Below, piece by piece: positions 36,609 through 39,473 of a DNA stretch of 39,473 bases. Position numbers and translations under genes: made by a program. The DNA comes from Eubacterium sp. (GTDB lineage: Bacteria; Bacillota; Clostridia; Lachnospirales; Lachnospiraceae): the NCBI GenBank assembly GCA_024696635.1, contig JAILGP010000120.1, positions 1 to 39,473 on the forward strand, read 5' to 3'. Numbering within the stretch: position 1 is the first letter of the stretch; each line of letters starts with the position of its first letter. Under the pieces are notes generated by a model. It had not been told where the DNA came from, searched no databases, and saw only the letters and a program-made list of their open reading frames with translations.

Positions 36609-38918
36609 ATGGTAAAGCTTTATGAGACAGGCGCATATCTTGTAAATGGTACTGAAATCGTAGCTGATAATGAAAATGCAGCTGCTGAGCTTAGTGCTAA
36701 GGGTATAAGCCAGAGCAAGGAGGAAGCAAAGAAGGGTACAATAGCTTATGGTATCCTTAATTCTCACAATACATCAGGAGATAGTGAGAATCTTAAAATC
36801 AAGTTTGATAAGCTGACTTCCCATGACATTACATTTGTCGGTATTATTCAGACAGCCAGAGCTTCTGGACTTGAGAAGTTCCCAATACCTTATGTTCTTA
36901 CAAACTGCCATAACTCACTTTGTGCAGTTGGTGGAACTATAAATGAAGATGATCACGTATTTGGTCTTTCTGCAGCTAAGAAATATGGTGGAATCTATGT
37001 TCCTCCTCATCAGGCAGTTATTCACCAGTATGCTCGTGAAGAGCTTGCAGAGTGTGGAGCCATGATCCTTGGTTCTGACAGCCACACCAGATATGGTGCC
37101 CTTGGTACAATGGCAATCGGTGAAGGTGGTGGAGAACTTGCTAAGCAGCTTCTTGGAAGAACCTATGATGTAAAGGCACCAAAGGTTATAGCTATATATC
37201 TTGATGGCCAGCCAGTAAAGGGAGTTGGACCTCAGGACGTGGCTCTTGCAATAATCGGCGCTACATTTAAGAATGGATACGTAAAGAATTCTGTAATGGA
37301 ATTCGTAGGACCTGGTGTGGATAAGCTTTCCAGCGATTTCCGTATCGGTATAGACGTAATGACTACAGAAACAACCTGTCTTTCTTCAATCTGGAAGACA
37401 GATACTAATACTAAGGACTGGTTCGAGACTCATTATAGACCTGATGCTTATAAGGAGCTTAGTCCTGCAAATGTTGCTTATTATGATGGAGTAGTATATG
37501 TGGATCTTTCAAAGGTACGTCCTATGATAGCCCTTCCATTCCACCCATCTAATACATTTACAATTGAAGAATTAAATGCAAATCTTGAGGATATTCTTCA
37601 CGATTGCGAGATTCAGGGACGTAAGCAGCTTACAGGAGACGTTGAGTTCAAGCTTACAGACAAGATTCGTGATGGAAAGCTTTATGTAGAGCAGGGAATC
37701 ATTGCCGGATGTGCCGGTGGTGGATTTGAAAATATCTGTGATGCAGCCGATATTCTTAAGGGACATTATATTGGAAATGATGAGTTTACCCTTGATGTAT
37801 ATCCTGCAAGTATGCCTGTAATGATGGAGCTTGTTAATAATGGACGTGCAGCAGATATCATGAAGACAGGTGCAATAGTCAAGACTGCATTCTGCGGACC
37901 TTGCTTTGGTGCCGGAGATACACCTGCTAACAATGCACTTTCAATCAGACATTCAACACGTAACTTCCCTAACAGAGAAGGTTCAAAGATTCAGAATGGA
38001 CAGATTTCTTCAGTAGCACTTATGGATGCTCGTTCTATTGCTGCAACAGCAGTAAATAAGGGTTTCCTTACACCTGCTACAGATATAGATGTTGAATACA
38101 CAGGACCAAAGTATTTCTTCGATAAGTCTATTTATGAAAACAGAGTATATAATGGATGGGGAAATGCAAAGCCTGAGGAAGAACTTAAGCAGGGACCAAA
38201 TATCAAGCCTTGGCCAGCTATGCCAGAGCTTACAGACCATCTCCTTCTTAAGGTCTGCTCTGTTATAACAGACCCTGTTACAACAACTGATGAGCTTATT
38301 CCTTCTGGAGAAACATCATCCTTCAGATCTAATCCTATCGGACTTGCTGAGTTCACACTTTCCCGTAAGGATCCCGAGTATGTTGGAAGAGCTAAGGAAT
38401 TCCATAAGCTTGAGGTTGAAAGAGAAGAAGGCGGACATCCTTGCGAGGTATATCCTGAGATTAAGGAAGTTATGCCTGTGATTAAGGAGAAGTTCAATTC
38501 AGTAAATCATAAGAATACAGGCTTCGGAAGTACTATATATGCTGTAAAGCCAGGTGATGGTTCAGCCCGTGAGCAGGCTGCTTCCTGCCAGAAGGTACTT
38601 GGTGGATGGGCAAATATAGCTCGTGAATATGCAACAAAGAGATATAGATCAAACCTTATAAACTGGGGTATGCTTCCATTTATCATGGACGAAAGCTCAG
38701 TAGATCCAAATTCAGAGAATCCATATGGATTTGAAAATGGAGATTATGTATTTGTTCCTGATGTAAGAAAGGCCGTTGAAGATAAGGCTGAAGTAATAAA
38801 GGCCTACATAGTAAACAAGGGAATGAAGGAAATATCTCTTAAGCTTGGTGAGCTTACAGATGATGAGAGAACTATTATAACCAGCGGATGCCTTATCAAT
38901 TATTATAAGGAAAACTAA
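36609..38918 (+). CDS. Aconitase-family hydratase
   Basis: Start at ATG 36609 ([14 protein letters not shown]) with TAGGAGGA just upstream, preferred over ORF start 36507, which has no [33 protein letters not shown] and [14 protein letters not shown]. Confidence 0.88.
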   Translation: MVKLYETGAYLVNGTEIVADNENAAAELSAKGISQSKEEAKKGTIAYGILNSHNTSGDSENLKIKFDKLTSHDITFVGIIQTARASGLEKFPIPYVLTNCHNSLCAVGGTINEDDHVFGLSAAKKYGGIYVPPHQAVIHQYAREELAECGAMILGSDSHTRYGALGTMAIGEGGGELAKQLLGRTYDVKAPKVIAIYLDGQPVKGVGPQDVALAIIGATFKNGYVKNSVMEFVGPGVDKLSSDFRIGIDVMTTETTCLSSIWKTDTNTKDWFETHYRPDAYKELSPANVAYYDGVVYVDLSKVRPMIALPFHPSNTFTIEELNANLEDILHDCEIQGRKQLTGDVEFKLTDKIRDGKLYVEQGIIAGCAGGGFENICDAADILKGHYIGNDEFTLDVYPASMPVMMELVNNGRAADIMKTGAIVKTAFCGPCFGAGDTPANNALSIRHSTRNFPNREGSKIQNGQISSVALMDARSIAATAVNKGFLTPATDIDVEYTGPKYFFDKSIYENRVYNGWGNAKPEEELKQGPNIKPWPAMPELTDHLLLKVCSVITDPVTTTDELIPSGETSSFRSNPIGLAEFTLSRKDPEYVGRAKEFHKLEVEREEGGHPCEVYPEIKEVMPVIKEKFNSVNHKNTGFGSTIYAVKPGDGSAREQAASCQKVLGGWANIAREYATKRYRSNLINWGMLPFIMDESSVDPNSENPYGFENGDYVFVPDVRKAVEDKAEVIKAYIVNKGMKEISLKLGELTDDERTIITSGCLINYYKEN

Positions 38919-39034
38919 TCAGCTCTGTAAAAGTGTAAGATATAAGATTCTTAAAGTTGATAGATTATTTAAAACTTTAAGTCTTAGATAATTGGCTTTC
39001 ATATTTGATTAAGTCTAATCAGTGTTAAAAATTT

Positions 39035-39086
39035 AAATGCAATGCATGAATTTATTTATACAAATAAAGTCTGCATTGCATTTTTT
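39035..39086 (+). terminator. Intrinsic terminator downstream of the hydratase
   Basis: AAATGCAATGCA ... TGCATTGCATTTTTT, 12-bp perfect stem. Confidence 0.85.
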
Positions 39087-39118
39087 GTTGCGTTTTTGTT
39101 GTTGTTAATAGTGTATTT

Positions 39119-39283
39119 TTAAATAAGAATAGGAATCTGGTTAAGGCTATAGCAGCTGGTCAGTTTAAGGAAGAAGATGTACAAATGGCCTGCACTAAAT
39201 ATTTCAGAAATAAGAAGATATTTAGTAATCTAACTGATGAAGCGACATTTGTTTTTAATCAGATATTTGTTCTTAAGACTTAA
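39119..39283 (+). pseudogene. Possible remnant of a coding region without a start codon
   Basis: Open frame LNKNRNLVKAIAAGQFKEEDVQMACTKYFRNKKIFSNLTDEATFVFNQIFVLKT* with no upstream ATG/SD, sitting between two terminators. Confidence 0.35.
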
Positions 39284-39327
39284 TATTACAGGATAGATAT
39301 TTTAATAAGATTATTATCAGAATAAAG

Positions 39328-39374
39328 AATAAGCCGAATTGTGTTGGAAAACATTGGTTCGGCTTATTTTTATT
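39328..39374. terminator. Intrinsic terminator
   Basis: AATAAGCCGAA ... TTCGGCTTATTTTTATT, 11-bp stem. Confidence 0.75.
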
Positions 39375-39473
39375 ATGGATAAATTGATATGAATTACCAG
39401 GACCATAACAAGTGATTTTCTGGCACTTGGGTTAAATTATTGAATTTATAATAGTTTGTAATTATACTTTATA

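Overview
The window is about 39.5 kb of low-GC DNA, probably a Clostridia/Lachnospiraceae-type chromosome. It is mostly housekeeping and metabolic genes: murG, a GH32 sucrose hydrolase, a phosphoglucomutase/phosphomannomutase, an RND-family exporter, dnaX-ybaB-recR, a 6-phosphofructokinase followed by a large uncharacterised envelope protein, lon behind a CIRCE operator, tRNA-Gly(CCC), a four-subunit 2-oxoacid:ferredoxin oxidoreductase, a Ca2+-type P-ATPase, surE, an aldo/keto reductase with ferredoxin motifs and an aconitase-family hydratase. Three c-di-GMP-type proteins are scattered through it (degenerate GGDEF-GGDEF-EAL, tandem HD-GYP, membrane GGDEF). I see no CRISPR array, IS element or prophage. 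The strongest unexplained signal is a tandemly duplicated intergenic element (about 20961-21097 and 21241-21378). On the minus strand each copy reads as a small RNA of about 80 nt with its own promoter, a 5' hairpin, a C-rich linker (CCUUCCCCCACAUUUUUUCAU) and an intrinsic terminator. The sequence differences between copies favour the minus strand as the RNA strand. Other points of interest are four separate short tandem-repeat tracts (one iterating a Shine-Dalgarno-like unit before surE), a shared operator-like motif upstream of the GH32 and AKR genes, a 9+3+9 perfect palindrome in the por leader, and a large coiled-coil insertion in the RND exporter. All calls come from reading the sequence; no database search was run.
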